NCBI GenBank assembly: GCA_006384855.1
Contig: VCJN01000952.1
Location: 183,228 to 247,227, forward strand
Length of the DNA stretch: 64,000 bases
Reading direction: 5' to 3'
From: Tetraselmis striata
Lineage: Eukaryota > Chlorophyta > Chlorodendrophyceae > Chlorodendrales > Chlorodendraceae
In this document: in pieces, positions 11,674-23,534 of the stretch
How the letters are laid out: each line of letters opens with the position of its first letter
Position numbering within the stretch: position 1 is the stretch's first letter
Position numbers and translations under genes: made by a program
Notes under the pieces: generated by a model
Seen by the model: the letters and a program-made list of their open reading frames with translations, nothing else
What the model was told of the DNA's origin: nothing
Database searches by the model: none

Positions 11674-13680
11674 TTGAACCAACGGAACTATGTTTGTTTA
11701 CAGGTGTACCAGTGCCGGCAGCATGTAGCGTGCTCGGCTCGGGTGCGCGCGGTTGTCAACAAGCAAAACGACAAGTGGGAGTTGCAGTTCAGCAACGATG
11801 TTCACACGACTACACTTGTCGAGATCCGTGGTGGGGAGGGTGTACCTCAGTCGCTTTCGGGGCATACTGCATCCTCTCCTGCTTCGGGGGATGTCGCCAA
11901 AGAATGCGTTGGATCATGTACCATGCTCGACCATACGCGCTGCCGGAGTCTTGAATGGCATGCGGCCCCAGCTCCTGACTCAGCTACGGCGGTGGAAAAA
12001 GTATCTCATCAAGCTCGGCAAAGGAGCGTTTCAGCTCACATCTTTTCACGATATGCGCGAGTGGGCCGAGTCAAAGGCATTGCCATCAGGGACTGCATTG
12101 GATACAATGTCAGAAACTGACTTGGTTGTGCTCCGAGACGGAGTAGATGAGGAGTCGAGTGCTGTAGCGTTTTCTTCACTTGAGCTCTTGAGCACGCTTC
12201 GGATGGCTTTGCTTTCTGGACTGCCCTTGCACCTTATGACTGACGGCACGCACAAGGTGTCGTTCAACAAGTGGGTCCTTCTGACAGTCGGCACGACTAC
12301 GATCAGAAAATCCAGCTTCCACCGGAAACTCGTCAACACGTTCTTGCCAATTGCGTTTTGCTTCGCTCGCTATGAGACTGCGCCTGCCTTTCTGACACTC
12401 TTTCGGGGTCTCTCGTCAACCTGTCGCGAGCTTTTTGGCGTCGCCCTCGACCCTAGTGCAGTTGTCTCCGACAAGGGCTCCGGAGTGGTTTTGGCAATTA
12501 GGACGATGTTCCCCGCGGCCAAGGTGACGCCCGTCTATCTCTTTGTCTTGAAGTTGGAATCGGGTCGGACCACAGAATTTGCTTGAGCGTGTGTTATAAC
12601 CGCCGCCGCAGGTTGTGACCTGCTACCACAACCTCTTCCGGAAGACTAAAACCAGGGGCACTAGGTTGAAGGAGGATGGCCGAAGCTACCCTGTCCTCAC
12701 TCACGAACGCAACAAATCGTTGTGTCTAGAGACTATCACCACGATCTACGAAAGCAGTACACGCGAGCAAGCTGAAGCCGTCGCCAAGGTTTTGATGGCG
12801 GAGTGGCGTCGAGTTGGTGAGAGACGGGCGGCGCGCTAGCTCGAAAACGAGTACTTAGGTAGTAACCTAACCTGAATCAACTGCGCCCCAGGTGTAGCAG
12901 GTGTTTCTGCGTCTACCAACTCGCGCAAGCAAATGCGACGAACAGTTTGGCAAACGTCGCCGGCCGACTGACACCCTGCTCGAGGAGGGCTTCCCCGACC
13001 TATGCAACCATCAAGGCGCGCAACACACTGAGTTGTACGAGGACTTCAACTCCGGTTTGCAGCAGGAATTCTCGCACTACCTTCATGGCGCTAACGACTT
13101 CTTAAATCCCGATAGGCGTGGATTAAAGCTCTACATGTGGCATGACGGCGAGTTGTTCGTAAACGCCGACTACCATTCCGAGGACCAAGTCACCTTGGCG
13201 CGCATTGTCGCGTATACAAACAGTAGGCCGGGATTGCTGCCCCAAGCTTGTCGCTCCTTGCAAGCCGTCCGCAGAGTTTGTTGTCGATTGAAGTGCGTTT
13301 CTGCGGGCGACAATGGGGTTTCCTGCGACTGCGGCGAGTTCAAAAGGTACCGGCAGTGCAGCCACCTTTATTTTTGGCGTGCACTTCACGATACGGATGT
13401 TCGCCTGCGTTTCGAGCATGGCGTCTTAGGCATGGCGGGCCAGAACCCGCCGCACCGAGCTCCGCACGGCGTTCCAGCTTTGCAGGTCCAACCACAAGAC
13501 GGCGCAGGGCGCATGCGTGGCCGGGGACGAGGGGGTGTTGGGAGGCGTGGACGAGGCAGGGCTCTAGGGCGAGGACGAGGCGCAGGTCGTTCGGGCATTG
13601 TCGCGACTGCGCGTCAACCGCGTCAGCCCCCGGCGCCCATTCCCCCGGCGACACCGCCAGTTACCACGCTTGTCACATAA
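11674..13680 (+). CDS. MULE-type transposase with zinc-finger N-terminus and SWIM domain
   Basis: Spliced transposase gene. The 5' part (11,674-11,830) encodes a C/H-rich module (YQCRQHVACSARVR, then DVHTTTL) resembling a FLYWCH or MULE DNA-binding finger. The catalytic core lies in the frame of 11,753-12,523: an acidic residue in LMTDGTHK (D codon near 12,242) and a second in VVSDKGSG (D codon near 12,470), as expected for a DDE transposase. An 88-nt GT-AG intron at 12,524-12,611 joins FPAAK to VVTCYHNLFRK in frame, and another intron probably lies near 12,820-12,900. The 3' exon (12,901-13,680) has the C-x-C-x7-C-x-H SWIM signature (13,325-13,365) and an Arg/Gly-rich tail. A join between the finger frame and the core frame must lie near 11,830 and is not fixed. 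The third catalytic acid was not identified with certainty. Confidence 0.7.
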
Positions 13681-13810
13681 CGTGTGGCCGATCTTCAGCA
13701 AATACAAGATTCACCTGTCCCCGCGGAGGACACATGCGCTTGCGACGGGCTGGAGCCCCGCGCTGGAGTAGCGCGGGCGTCCCCGCAAGCCTGTTGTACC
13801 TTCGGTCCCC

Positions 13811-14503
13811 ATGGGAGTCGAGGCATGCGTGGACCTTAGCGTATCGCCGGCGGGGCTTGGTAGGGGCCGGATGGCACTCAGGCGCGACCGCCCCCATGTG
13901 CCTTCGGCAGCTACAACGGCCAAGGGCGTTGCCGGGCCCATCGACGGATTTCAAGGACCCCCACCGGAGAAGAAAAGCGAGCTGCAACCCCGCAAGCGCG
14001 GCCGACCTCGAAAAGCCGGCGCTGAACCAGTCGCGGCGCGCGACGATGCGCCACGGTAGCTTGAGCAGAGTACGCACGCAGGACACGAAAGCGGCCAGCA
14101 CTCCCGCAAGCGCGCGCGGCCCAATCCTTGCCTGTCGAAGGCCGCGCCACGTGACCGCGACAACCCCGTCAATAAACGGAGGCGTCAAGTCCCTGTCAGT
14201 AAGATAGTTGCCGCGGTCTCTCCGGATGACGAGCGTCGTCGACTTATGGCGGAGCTGGATGCCGAGTTCGGTGTCCAACCTGCTTCCAGCCCTGATATCT
14301 TATGGTCTAGGAAGCCACGCCGCAGAGAACGACCGCCGAAGAGGCTGCTAAAGCTGCCGAGCTACGATCCCGCTTGCGACCAAGTCGCAACCCCCAGAAC
14401 TTCCCCCCATTTAGAGGCAGACAGTGGAAGTGACGGCGCGGCTGAACTCGACATGTCCTTGGCGGAGACTCTTCGAGGCAAGGCATCGCTAGCGATAAAG
14501 TAG
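13811..14503 (+). CDS. AT-hook-containing 3' exons, possibly of the transposase gene
   Basis: Two open stretches follow the transposase. 13,811-14,059 contains KRGRPRKAG at 13,991-14,017, an AT-hook minor-groove binding motif. 14,246-14,503 encodes a charged, Ser/Asp-rich tail with RKPRRRERPPKR. They are on the same strand and close behind the SWIM exon, so they could be alternative C-terminal exons or a small separate gene. No intron border could be fixed. The transposase frame has its own stop at 13,678-13,680. Confidence 0.35.
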
Positions 14504-14657
14504 AGTTACATATGGCCTCAATGTCCATTCTATGCGCGCATTGGCTCTATCAACAAGGGGATCCTTTGCGATAACGCGACCTCCGTTATGTAATTACAAC
14601 GCCGCCCTTACATATCACAAGCCACATAGCGCGCATGTTTGTCGACGGATTTCTGTC

Positions 14658-15040
14658 TCATGTTGAGTATAGAATGCATAGTCGTTTCTGCCCTGCGAGT
14701 GACGCGAAGAACTCCAATCTTGGCTTTGGGCCCTGCGACAAGTACGTGTGCGGGACTTGGACGCAAAGCAGCGTGGCGCTCGACGCCACTACCACCGGTA
14801 CAAACATGTCTAGCATGCTGAACCACGGCGACGTGACAATTATATACGGCGAGGGGTATGCTCGCAACCTTACGCTGTCATGTGTTTCAGGTAAAAGCGC
14901 GTCGGCGACAAAGTCTGCGCAACCATAGTCGATCACATCACTCATCCAAATTTGTTTGGCAATATTTCGAAACGCAACTTCTGTACCTCCTGTCCCGGCG
15001 CAGGGGTCCCAAATCACCGAGCCATGAAACTCGCAACGCT
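14658..15040 (-). CDS. SAM-dependent methyltransferase-like exon
   Basis: The frame holds VIWDPCAGTGGTEVAF, a class I methyltransferase motif I with the D-P-C-A-G-T-G of amino-methyltransferases. It is followed by an acidic SDVIDYGCADFVADAL segment and then VTSPWF, in the place of the catalytic N/D-P-P-F/W motif. About 120 residues are visible, shorter than a complete domain. It lies downstream of the unknown minus-strand exons at 15.2-16.4 kb and converges on the MULE transposase gene, so it may be the last exon of that gene. I read it as DNA methyltransferase-like and transposon-associated. The S in place of N at the catalytic motif leaves activity in doubt. Confidence 0.5.
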
Positions 15041-15195
15041 CGTCTTGACCACGTCATACTCCCATATGGAGCAGTCGGTATAATGGGTGGTTTTTTTTCT
15101 TGCGTACGTAGCGACGTGAATACGGAGAATGCTCGAGTAATATGGCCTTGGGTCCACGCCCCTGGCATTCCCTACGCCAGTCGCGCGTAGACTTG

Positions 15196-15317
15196 TTGCC
15201 GAGTGCTGCCAAGGCTAGGTGCTGCGACACACTGAGACCTGCACCATTGGCGAGGTGGTGGTTGGCTACATACCAGAAGAGTTGTGTTTACACGGTATGG
15301 ACACATGATGGTGGTTG

Positions 15318-15348
<31 letters not shown>

Positions 15349-16400
15349 CTCGCCCTTATTCGAGGGCCAAGTGGGCGGCGGATATCACCTAGGGCCGGGT
15401 GGGGCGAGAGGGGACAGGTGGGCGAAATCCTCTTCGGCTGTTGGGAACTTCTCCTCTGGCGGCGGTGAGCCGCACTCGTCGTCAAGGTATTGCCAGATAT
15501 CCGCAGCGATTAACGCGTTGTCAACGAACAGCGCGGCAGGGTCAAGGCGCCCGTACTGACGGCAGACTTCAATCAGACGAGGAATCTGTAACTGGTGCCT
15601 CTTGTATGTGCTGTTGCTGTAAGTGTCCGGGAAGAGGTCTGGATTGAAAACCATCGTCGGCGGGGTTAGCTGCCAATCCGCACGCGGTGCAGGCACTCCG
15701 GTCTCAGGGGTGAGACAAACGTAGCCGTAAAGGTACCCGGCGGCTTTGTTTCCTCGGTAGGACTCGCAACTTGTAATTGGCACCGACTTGAAGGCTGGCT
15801 CCCAAACCACGCGTTCTCCCGCAAGCGCGACAACCATGCCGGGCATCGAATGCGAGGCTCGCAAGCGGCTGCCACCACACGCCTGAACGTAGTCCGCGTC
15901 TACCGCCCCCCCACGGCGCCATGGCCCTCGCAGCAGCCGGGCGGTCCTCGCAAAGATTTTCACCTACCCTCGCGTTTCCGAGCACGCGAGGCCAATACCT
16001 CCGCAGAAACTCTGCCAAGCCCATGCCCGATGCCGCGGCTTGCGCAACCTGCGCCGTGCAAATCCTTCTAAGAAACCTAGCGCAGGTTGGATTAGGTTCA
16101 TTTCCGAGCTGAATCGGCGGGAAGGGGGGGGGGATATCTCACCAACGTCGGAGACACCCACGCCATCGCGTCCTCGAGACTAATGTCCGCTCCGTGACGC
16201 ACGAGATGAAGAGGGCTACAACATCCCCAGTAGAAGAGCAACACGATTGTGCCTCGGTGGGCGCTGACATCGGGCAGGCCGATATTCGCGCCGGAGGGCC
16301 CGAAAACCAACGACTGCGTGGCGGGCATCATCGACTCACCGAGTTGGAGGAAAGAATGGGCCTTCTGTATGATCTCGTTGAAGACGTGTCCGGGCGCTCA
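15196..16400 (-). CDS. Unrecognised multi-exon gene upstream of the methyltransferase-like exon
   Basis: Three exon-like blocks read on the minus strand. Block 1 (about 16,400-16,150) contains MMPATQSLVFGPSGAN and LVRHGADISLEDAMAWVSP and ends at a GTGAGA donor. Block 2 (about 16,110-15,967) starts after GATTCAG with GNEPNPTCARF and ends at GTAGGT. Block 3 (about 15,888-15,385) starts after GTTCAG and contains YLYGYVCLTPETG, FNPDLFPDTY and LDDECGSPPPEEKF. A 28-nt G tract (C on the coding strand) at 15,321-15,348 sits in the following intron. I know no family with these motifs. Block 3 is duplicated in inverted, broken form at 3,094-3,804. It is probably carried by a transposon, given its neighbours. 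Confidence 0.4.
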
Positions 16401-16574
16401 CAAATTCCGGGTTATGCTTGCATGGTTGCCTTTGCCCACCCTTCATGCCCTGACAAAGCGCGCAAGTCTTACCTACAGCTTAAATGAAGATTGACGGGCA
16501 ACGGCACAAATCACGTACGCACCTTTTGCTTTGTAATTTTGGCGAGCATCTCTGCGGTCTTGCTCTGTTTCCGC

Positions 16575-18010
16575 CGAGGGGGTGCGTCGCTCGGACCAGC
16601 TCCTGCGCTCGGGGTCTGCGGGGGGCCAACGTGCGATGGCGAGTCAAATAGCATGCCGTAAAAGTAACAAGTGCGCAGTGGCAACAAAGGTGCAGGGCGG
16701 CCATCCCACCTTGGCGACATGCGGCGGCCGTGTCGAGGCCGGCTGCGGCTCGGCAGCAAACACGCGAGTGGGTGCGTTGCTCGGGGCAGCCTCTGCGCTC
16801 GGGGTCTGCGGAGGGCCAACGTGCGATGGCGACTCAATTAGCATGCCGGAAAAGTAACAGGTGCGCAGTGGCAACAAAGGTGCAGCGCGGCCATCCCACC
16901 TTGGCGACAGGCGGCGGCCGTGTCGAGGCCGGCTTCGGCTCGGCAGCAAACACGCGAGGGGGTGCGTCGCTCGGACCAGCTCCTGCGCTCGGGGTCTGCG
17001 GGGGGCCAACGTGCGATGGCGACTAAATTAGCATGCCGTAAAAGTATCAGGTGCGCAACGGCAACAAAGGTGCAGCGAGGCCATCCCACCTTGGCGACAG
17101 CCGGCGGCCCTGTCGAGGCCGGATGTGGCTCGGCAGGAGGCACTCTATGGGGTGCGTCGCTCGGACCAGCTCATGCGCTCGGGGCCTGCGGCGGGCAACG
17201 TGCGATGGCGACTAAATTAGCATGCCGTAAAAGACACGGGTGCGCAGCGGAAGCAAAGGTGCAGCGCGGCCACCCCACCTTGGCGACAGGCTGCGGCCGT
17301 GTCGAGGCCGGCTGCGGCTCGGCATGAGGCACGCGGGGGGGTGCGTCGCTCGGACCAGCTCATGCGCTCGGGGTCTGCGGAGGGCCAACGTGCGATGGCG
17401 AGTCAAATAGCATGCCGTAAAAGTATCAGGTGCGCAGTGGCAACAAAGGTGCAGCGCGGCCATCCCACCTTGGCGACAGGCGGCGGCCGTGTCGAGGCCG
17501 GCTGCGGCGCGGCAGCAAACACGCGAGGGGGGGAGGTGCGTCGCTCGGACCAGCTCATGCGCTCGGGGCCTGCGGCGGGCAACGTGCGATGGCGACTAAA
17601 TTAGCATGCCGGAAAAGACACGGGTGCGTAGTGGCAACAAAGGTGCAGCGCGGCCATCCCACCTTGGCAACAAGCGGCGGCCGTGTCGAGGCCGGCTGCG
17701 GCGCGGCAGCAAACACGCGAGGGGGTGTGTCGCTCGGACCAGCTCATGCGCTTGGGGTCTGCGGGCGCCAACGTGCGATGGCGACTCAATTAGCATGCCG
17801 TAAAAGTATCAGGTGCGCAGTGGCAACAAAGGTGCAGCGCGGCCACCCCACCTTGGCGACAGCCGGCGGCCCTGTCGAGGCCGGATGTGGCTCGGCAGGA
17901 GGCACTCTATGGGGTGCGTCGCTCGGACCAGCTCCTGCGCTCGGGGTCTGCGGCGGGCAACGTGCGATGGCGACTAAATTAGCATGCTGGAAAAGACACG
18001 GGTGCGTAGT
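16575..18010. repeat. Minisatellite, about eight units of ~190 bp
   Basis: The anchor AGCATGCCGTAAAAG (with minor changes) falls at 16649, 16839, 17030, 17219, 17409, 17604, 17792 and 17980, giving spacings of 188-195 bp. Units are about 90% alike. Because the period is close to a multiple of three, long frames stay open on both strands; they repeat the same peptide and are not taken as genes. Confidence 0.9.
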
Positions 18011-18017
18011 GGAATAG

Positions 18018-18515
18018 ATGCGAGTAGAGGAGTACACACACCTGTTCAAGTCGAGGAGGCGATGGTGATCGGGGTGGTTGCACTGGAAGCAAGACGGGCT
18101 GCCAGTGGTGCTCCACCACCGCCCCGTCGAAATGAGGGACAGGCCATGCCGGGTGGTTGGGTCTGGGGTCGGCGTTGCCCAAGCACGTCGCGCAGCGGAG
18201 TATGCGGGCTAGCATAAGCTGCGCGGGCGTCCAGCGACAGCACGCGGAGGCGCCATCTGCAAGTCCCGGAACAGGCGGATATTGTACCCTGTGTGGCGCG
18301 AGATTCCGTCGACGCCGTCACACTCGACCATAACAACGGCGTCCACGGCTCGGGACCACGTGATGTTATTCCACGTGACGTTGTTTGGGGGGGTGTTCAG
18401 AAGCATCTGCCTGGCATGAGGGTTGTCCCGTTTCGGCACCACATATGCCCACCGCCAAAGACCCTGAGTAGCCGTGAACTTTGTGCGCGCCAAGTCCAGG
18501 CTCCGGGAGATCTGC
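18018..18515. other. Spacer downstream of the ULP1-like gene
   Basis: No feature recognised. It lies between the minisatellite and the stop codon of the minus-strand protease gene and would hold that gene's 3' UTR. Confidence 0.4.
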
Positions 18516-21497
18516 TCAGCGCCCCACCATACATGACATGCCCACTCCCGGCGGGAACAGGTCCCACGGAACGCCGTCGATGAGGCAACGCAGAAAACTC
18601 ATCTTTCCCCTCCTCAGCGGGCCCTCGAAGCGGCCCAGGCCCAGACCAGTCACCATGAACCAAGGCATCCACACCAACGCGAATCGCCGCAAATATGGGG
18701 TCTCGACACGAAGCGGCGGCGGCCTATCGAAGGCCCGGGCAACGCGGCCAAGCCAGAACTCTCGGCACACGACGAAAGCGAACGCGCGGCCTCCCAGTCC
18801 AACGCGCATGCAGCACGAGTTTGCATATTTACCATCCTGTTGGCTGACACAACCACGAAGGACAGCAGGCATCTGTGCCATGTCTGTGGTGCGCAGAATC
18901 TCCCACAAGGCATTCTCGCGACCAACGTATTGGCGTTGGTCGGCAGGTACACCACGCGATGATGGGAAAGGATAGTAGCTGTCATGTAGGAAAACATGCG
19001 CAACTGGACGCCCGTCACGAGTTGTCCATACCGCGATGGCGAAGTGCCCGCCCGCTTCAGTGGACTTGGGAAACGGCCATGGCCGTGGCCGATCCCAGGA
19101 CCTCGAACCCCAGGGACACATTATGTGGAACCAAAAAACAAGTACGCCATCGGGGGCCGGGTCTCGGCGGCCACATGACGACTCATGCCTAGACACAAAA
19201 TTCGGAAATCCTCGCCTTGAGTAGTCCATGCTCGCACGACAGAAACGAAACTCCACGCCAGGCGGCGGCGGGCATAAGCGCGGGAAACCCTCCAGGAAGG
19301 CGTACTGATACTCGATGTCAATTTTATCGAACACCCAATCTCGGAGCCACTTGCGCATCGCATGGTGCAAATTGCCGTAATCCTCGCCGTACAACGACTC
19401 AGGCTCGGGCCATACCGAGAACCAGTCGTCGAAGTTCTCGTAATTGGGGTCCCAATCGCGGCGTAGACCATGATCAACTTGCAGAGGTGGTCCGCCACGC
19501 TGGGCAACACGGGGCACCGACTAAGTACTTGCAAACAAGAAATTAAAGAAGATTAAGGCGCACGGCTGCAGGAGGGCCAAAGCAAGGCAGTACCTCAGAC
19601 GTGGGTGACTCGAGAAGCTCGATAGCCGGGGACGCAGGTGCCGTTGGCGGAGCCGGCTCGTCCTCTTCCGACCCCCCCCCCCCCCCCCGTCCGAACTGGC
19701 GTGATATTCGGGTTGTGTAGCGTCGTACAACGAGTCTTGGGAAACAGACGCAATGCGTGCGGAAGCGTTGGTCACAGTTGATTGCGAGCCACGCGGCTCA
19801 TGCGATCTTTCCTCAGGCCGAGGTCCGGCTACGCCCTCAACCGGTTGTTGTACAGAGGGCTCCGCGCTGTCCTCGACTGCCCACGAAGGGTGTAATCGTT
19901 TCTGGTAAACCGGAGAAGGGGGTCTTTAGTACGCAGCGGTCCATGCAAGTCTTACCTACGAGGGTCTTATTGGAGACCATCATGTTGGGAACATAGGTGG
20001 GCAAGACAAGGGTGGTAACCTGCATCAGCCGAGCCCCGATGTTCACGAGGCGCGAGTACTCCGCCTCTGCTTCCTCAGCAAGTTGTTTCCCCACGTTTGC
20101 GATTGCCATGTAGTCCTCCAGGTAACCTTGTGTTCCCCTGCTTCTTGCCACTCTTGAATGGCAAGTTGGACGTACTTCTGGTGCCCCAGTTTCCTTGCAT
20201 GAACTCTCATGTTGGCGCGCTCGGTGAGCCAATCGTTTTCGACCTCGTTTTCAGTCTTTGGCGGAAATGCGCTCTGAAGTTCCTCGGGAATAGGCGACAG
20301 CATTTTGGCCTTGCTTTTCTCCATCTGTGGGTTAGCTGGTAGTGGGTTAGCTGGTCCTTTGCCTTTTGCCGGGTCTCGGTGGATGGGGTTGATTGCCTAC
20401 GCGGCAATGTTTTGTGTCAATTTCACGCGCAAACTAATTCGCCGGCCGGGACAAGAAGCGATTGCCACTCTAGGCCAGACGCAACAAAGACAAATAAGTA
20501 AAGGCGGGGGGGGGGGGGGGGGGGCGTACTGCCACATTCGGCAGTCCACATGTTGCGGCCCTACATGTACTCGGGCCTGCCTGGTCGGGTGTGGGTACCT
20601 GCCGCACAAGGTTGACACGACGATATTTGTGTTTGGTTCCCGCCATTCCGTTCCGAAGGAGGACAGAACGCATTCAAGACTACCCAATAACAGCACGCGG
20701 GGTGGATGTGGAAGGTGGGGCGCACTGCCACGGGCGCAAAAATACTTCGCGCAGCCCTAGAGGTACGGGGTCCTACTGCGTCGTACTTTGTTGGAACCTG
20801 TGGCGGGGCAGATAGAATGCAAGAGTGTTAATTCATGAACAACCATGCCCCCCCCCCCCCCCCCCCCCCACATCCCGTGTATTCGACAGGTCTTACCGTG
20901 CGCATGGATGTCTCGCCTTTAGCCTCCGAGCATGTGGTATCCGGTACGCCCTCACCCCGGCCTAGTGCATGCGCATGTCCTGAGGGTGTGACTGCCGACG
21001 CGCCGGCTACCTGCCCGCCGCTCTCGCCAGCGTTGGTATCGCCAGGCGTAGGCTCCAAACCGACTCCATCGCCAACTGCAGCCAAGGTGCTCGGCAACCT
21101 TTCTGCCGCTGGCGGGCCATGACCCTGACCCGCCACTGACTGCGTGTCGGCCTGGCTAGGTCTAGCGGCCAGGGACGCCACGCGACGGGAGCGTCGGGCA
21201 GGTCGAGCAGACACAGCCCTTGGCCGAGAGGGTCGGGCGGGCCGGCTGGCGGACTCTGGTGAGGGTTGTCGCGTGCGGGCGGGGGCTGTGCTAGGCAGCT
21301 CCAGCGGGATGGGGCCTACACCAGCCTGCACGGCAGTAAGTAAGGGCGTGAGCTGCGACTCTCGATAGGAAGTAGGGCAGGAGGGATAGGGACGCAGGGA
21401 CGTAAGAGGCGGCAGCATCCCTACTCACCAGCCGTGCAGACCTACGCCGAAGGTAGGCGGAGTCCATTCCTGTCACGGATCCGGGCGTCTCCGCCAT
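18516..21497 (-). CDS. ULP1-like (C48) cysteine protease gene
   Basis: The last exon (19,517-18,516, up to 333 codons) ends in a papain-fold domain with the ULP1 order of catalytic residues: His158 in GGHFAIAVW, Asp179 in VFLHDSYYP, Gln226/227 in VSQQDGKYA and Cys235/236 in NSCCMRVG. These are SUMO/ubiquitin-like isopeptidases, and such domains are common in MULE and other DNA transposons. Upstream minus-strand exons are suggested by good splice sites. Exon 1 starts at 21,497 (MAETPGSVTGMDSAYL) and ends at GTGAGT. Exon 2 runs from about 21,337 to a GTAAGA near 20,904 and is Pro/Ser/Arg-rich. A further exon starts at about 20,324 after CACAG and ends at GTAAGA near 19,950, and an acidic Ser-rich exon covers about 19,880-19,590. 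A one-base frame slip is apparent near 20,128, and a C17 tract interrupts the acidic exon. The N-terminal half looks disordered. Membership of the exons in one gene is inferred. Confidence 0.55.
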
Positions 21498-21929
21498 TTT
21501 GTGAAAGTTAAGACACCGCATGCCAGTGTCGCGTGGGATCCTTTCCTATGAACGGCTGTCGGCCACGGTTTGGGTTCCGGGGCGGCCTTGCTTGGCGGTG
21601 GTGGAAAGATAGTGGTACTGCGCAGCGCCCCCCCCCCCCCCCCCCCCCTCCCGTGGGCGGGATAAGGGATGGCGGCGGCGATAGTGATAGTACAGTACTT
21701 TGCGCTGTATATATATGTATGTAGTACATTGTTTGGCGCGCGAGCTAGTAAATTGTCCGATTTATTTCAGTGAGTCAAAAGTGAAGTATAGTGGCTTGCA
21801 CCGTTTACGCTATGATTTTGCCCTTTTCTCTGTAAGGCCATCAATGTCTTGGCCTTACGAGGAGTCACCTTGTCACCTTTGTTACGCTGCTCACAACTGA
21901 AAGCCCACTAGGTAAACTGCAATTTCGGG

Positions 21930-23130
21930 GTTGTGTATTTTGACCGCCAGGGTTGGCGCTCGACGCCTGCGGGAGTAGCTTGAACGCGGAGGAGGCGAGA
22001 ATCCACCTGGCTTCATGGCAAAGCCACTAGCGAATTTCGGGACTGGAATAGTGGCCATGTCTCTCCAAACCTTAGACATGATGAAAGCATAAACGCTACC
22101 ATTTTTTGTTGTCCTTGCCGCGCCTGGGCGTGGCATCGGCACGTTTGGTTCATCGTCCCCTTGCGTCCATCGTACAATTGTCGCGGGTCCTGCCGCCATT
22201 CTTGTCGCGGTTCTTGGCGTCCGCCTCGCGGCGTTGCTGCTCCCGCCTCTCGCGCGCCGCCTTGTCCTTTTCCTTCCTCGCCTTGTCGCGGTCGGTGTCG
22301 CGCTCCGCTGCTTGCCTCTTGAAGGTCGCTGATGCTTGTGCCTTATTGGCCGCAGCCGCGAGGCCGACCTCGAGGCGCTTGTCCTCGAGCGCTGCCAGCA
22401 GGCCGTCGACGACGTTGGCGGAGCGCTCATGCTCGGCGGTGTCGAAGACTCGGGAGTAGACGAGTCGCTCGGCGACTTGCTCCTCGAGGGTGAGGGCCTT
22501 CTTGGCCTTGAAGCGTCGAAGGTGGCGAGCCTGGCCTCATCTGCGTCGCCCACTGCTTCAAGCGTGCGATGCGCGGCGTCGAGTAGGTCGAGGGCGTTGA
22601 CGCGGTCTTGGGTGGGGGTATCGGGCGCGCGTCGAAGCGTAGCCAGAACTGTCTTAGCCGCCGCGTTAGCGGCGGTGCGGTAGACGCCATAGCACAGCAG
22701 GTGGCGGTACTCGTCGCGGCCGCGACGCAGTCTTGTTGGCCTCAGTGATTAGATAACGGTCGGCCTCGTCGTTACGGGGCCGCCAGAGGCTCGGGCGTGT
22801 GGCGCCCGACCGGGGGGGGGGGGGGGGGGGGGGGCAGTCTTGGTACGCCCGGGGCAAGAGGTCTTCCGAATCCCGAGGGTCGATGAACACGGCCGCGGCG
22901 TCGCGCGCGCCCCCTGTAGCAGCAGTCCGGGCGTCGTGCTCCGGCTCCTTGCCACCCTCGCCGACTTCGTCGTCGTCCGAGGGAATGTCGCGCTGCTCCT
23001 TGTGCTTGTTGTTTTCCTGTTCGTCCAAGCGGGTCGATAAAGCGTCCACCTTCAACGCCAGCGCTTGCAGTAACGCAAGCGTTGTCGTGTCCCGTGTCGT
23101 CTCTGTCGGCTCCGCGGGCGTTTCGGCCAA
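21930..23130 (-). pseudogene. DIRS/PAT-type gag-like gene, frameshifted
   Basis: The start at 23,130 opens MAETPAEPTETTRDTTT and a coiled-coil-like VDALSTRLDEQENNK. After a C23 tract (G on +, 22,812-22,834) the frame reaches EYRHLLCYGVYRTAAN, similar in layout to DQYRSLYCFGFYAAVAH of the gag-like ORF at 39,277-40,245. A frame change near 22,515 leads into AKKALTLEEQVAERLVYS and a long Lys/Arg/Glu/Ala coiled coil. At least two slips are needed to read the whole protein. It is probably a decayed gag of a tyrosine-recombinase retrotransposon, though no matching pol lies next to it. Confidence 0.45.
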
Positions 23131-23534
23131 ACTGTCGGCTGGCGTTGCCTTCGTAGGGTCTGCCGCCTTCTTGCCGCCTGCCGTCGTAGCGTGCGCACTA
23201 AGTGTCGTGGTGGAAGACTAGTCGTCGAGACCGTCCACTCGTAGAGATATTCACACCTTGCACACCTACGAGAGGTGCGCCGTTGCGCTAGCTGGTCAGC
23301 TGGCGCAAAGGCAGAAGGTGGACTCCCCTCGTGGTGCGGGTGCGTCATGTAGCAGGGCTGTCGCATGCTGTCGCTAGCGCCGCTGGACATCGGGAAGTCC
23401 AAGCGGTACGCGTACTGCGAGTACAGGTACTGGCGGTAGCTAGCATTCAAACTAGAATCTTAACGTTACCAGTACAGGTACCGGCGCGGTGACAGAATAG
23501 CCTGGTGTAATCAAACCTCTACATTACCAATATG
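23131..23534. other. Spacer between the gag-like pseudogene and the right duplication arm
   Basis: No gene recognised. It contains two copies of an AGTACAGGTACTGGCG-like phrase near 23,420 and 23,470. Confidence 0.4.

Noticed and set aside
5075..18010. CRISPR array
   Set aside because: Repeats are hundreds of bases long without unique spacers, and the sequence is eukaryotic.
16920..18017. Long ORFs across 16.9-18.0 kb on both strands
   Set aside because: They arise because the ~190-bp unit has few stops; the peptide is a direct copy of the minisatellite.
21930..22680. Plus-strand Ser/Leu/Arg-rich ORFs at 22.1-22.7 kb
   Set aside because: They mirror the minus-strand coiled-coil of the gag-like pseudogene, which has better residue use and a counterpart at 39.3-40.2 kb.
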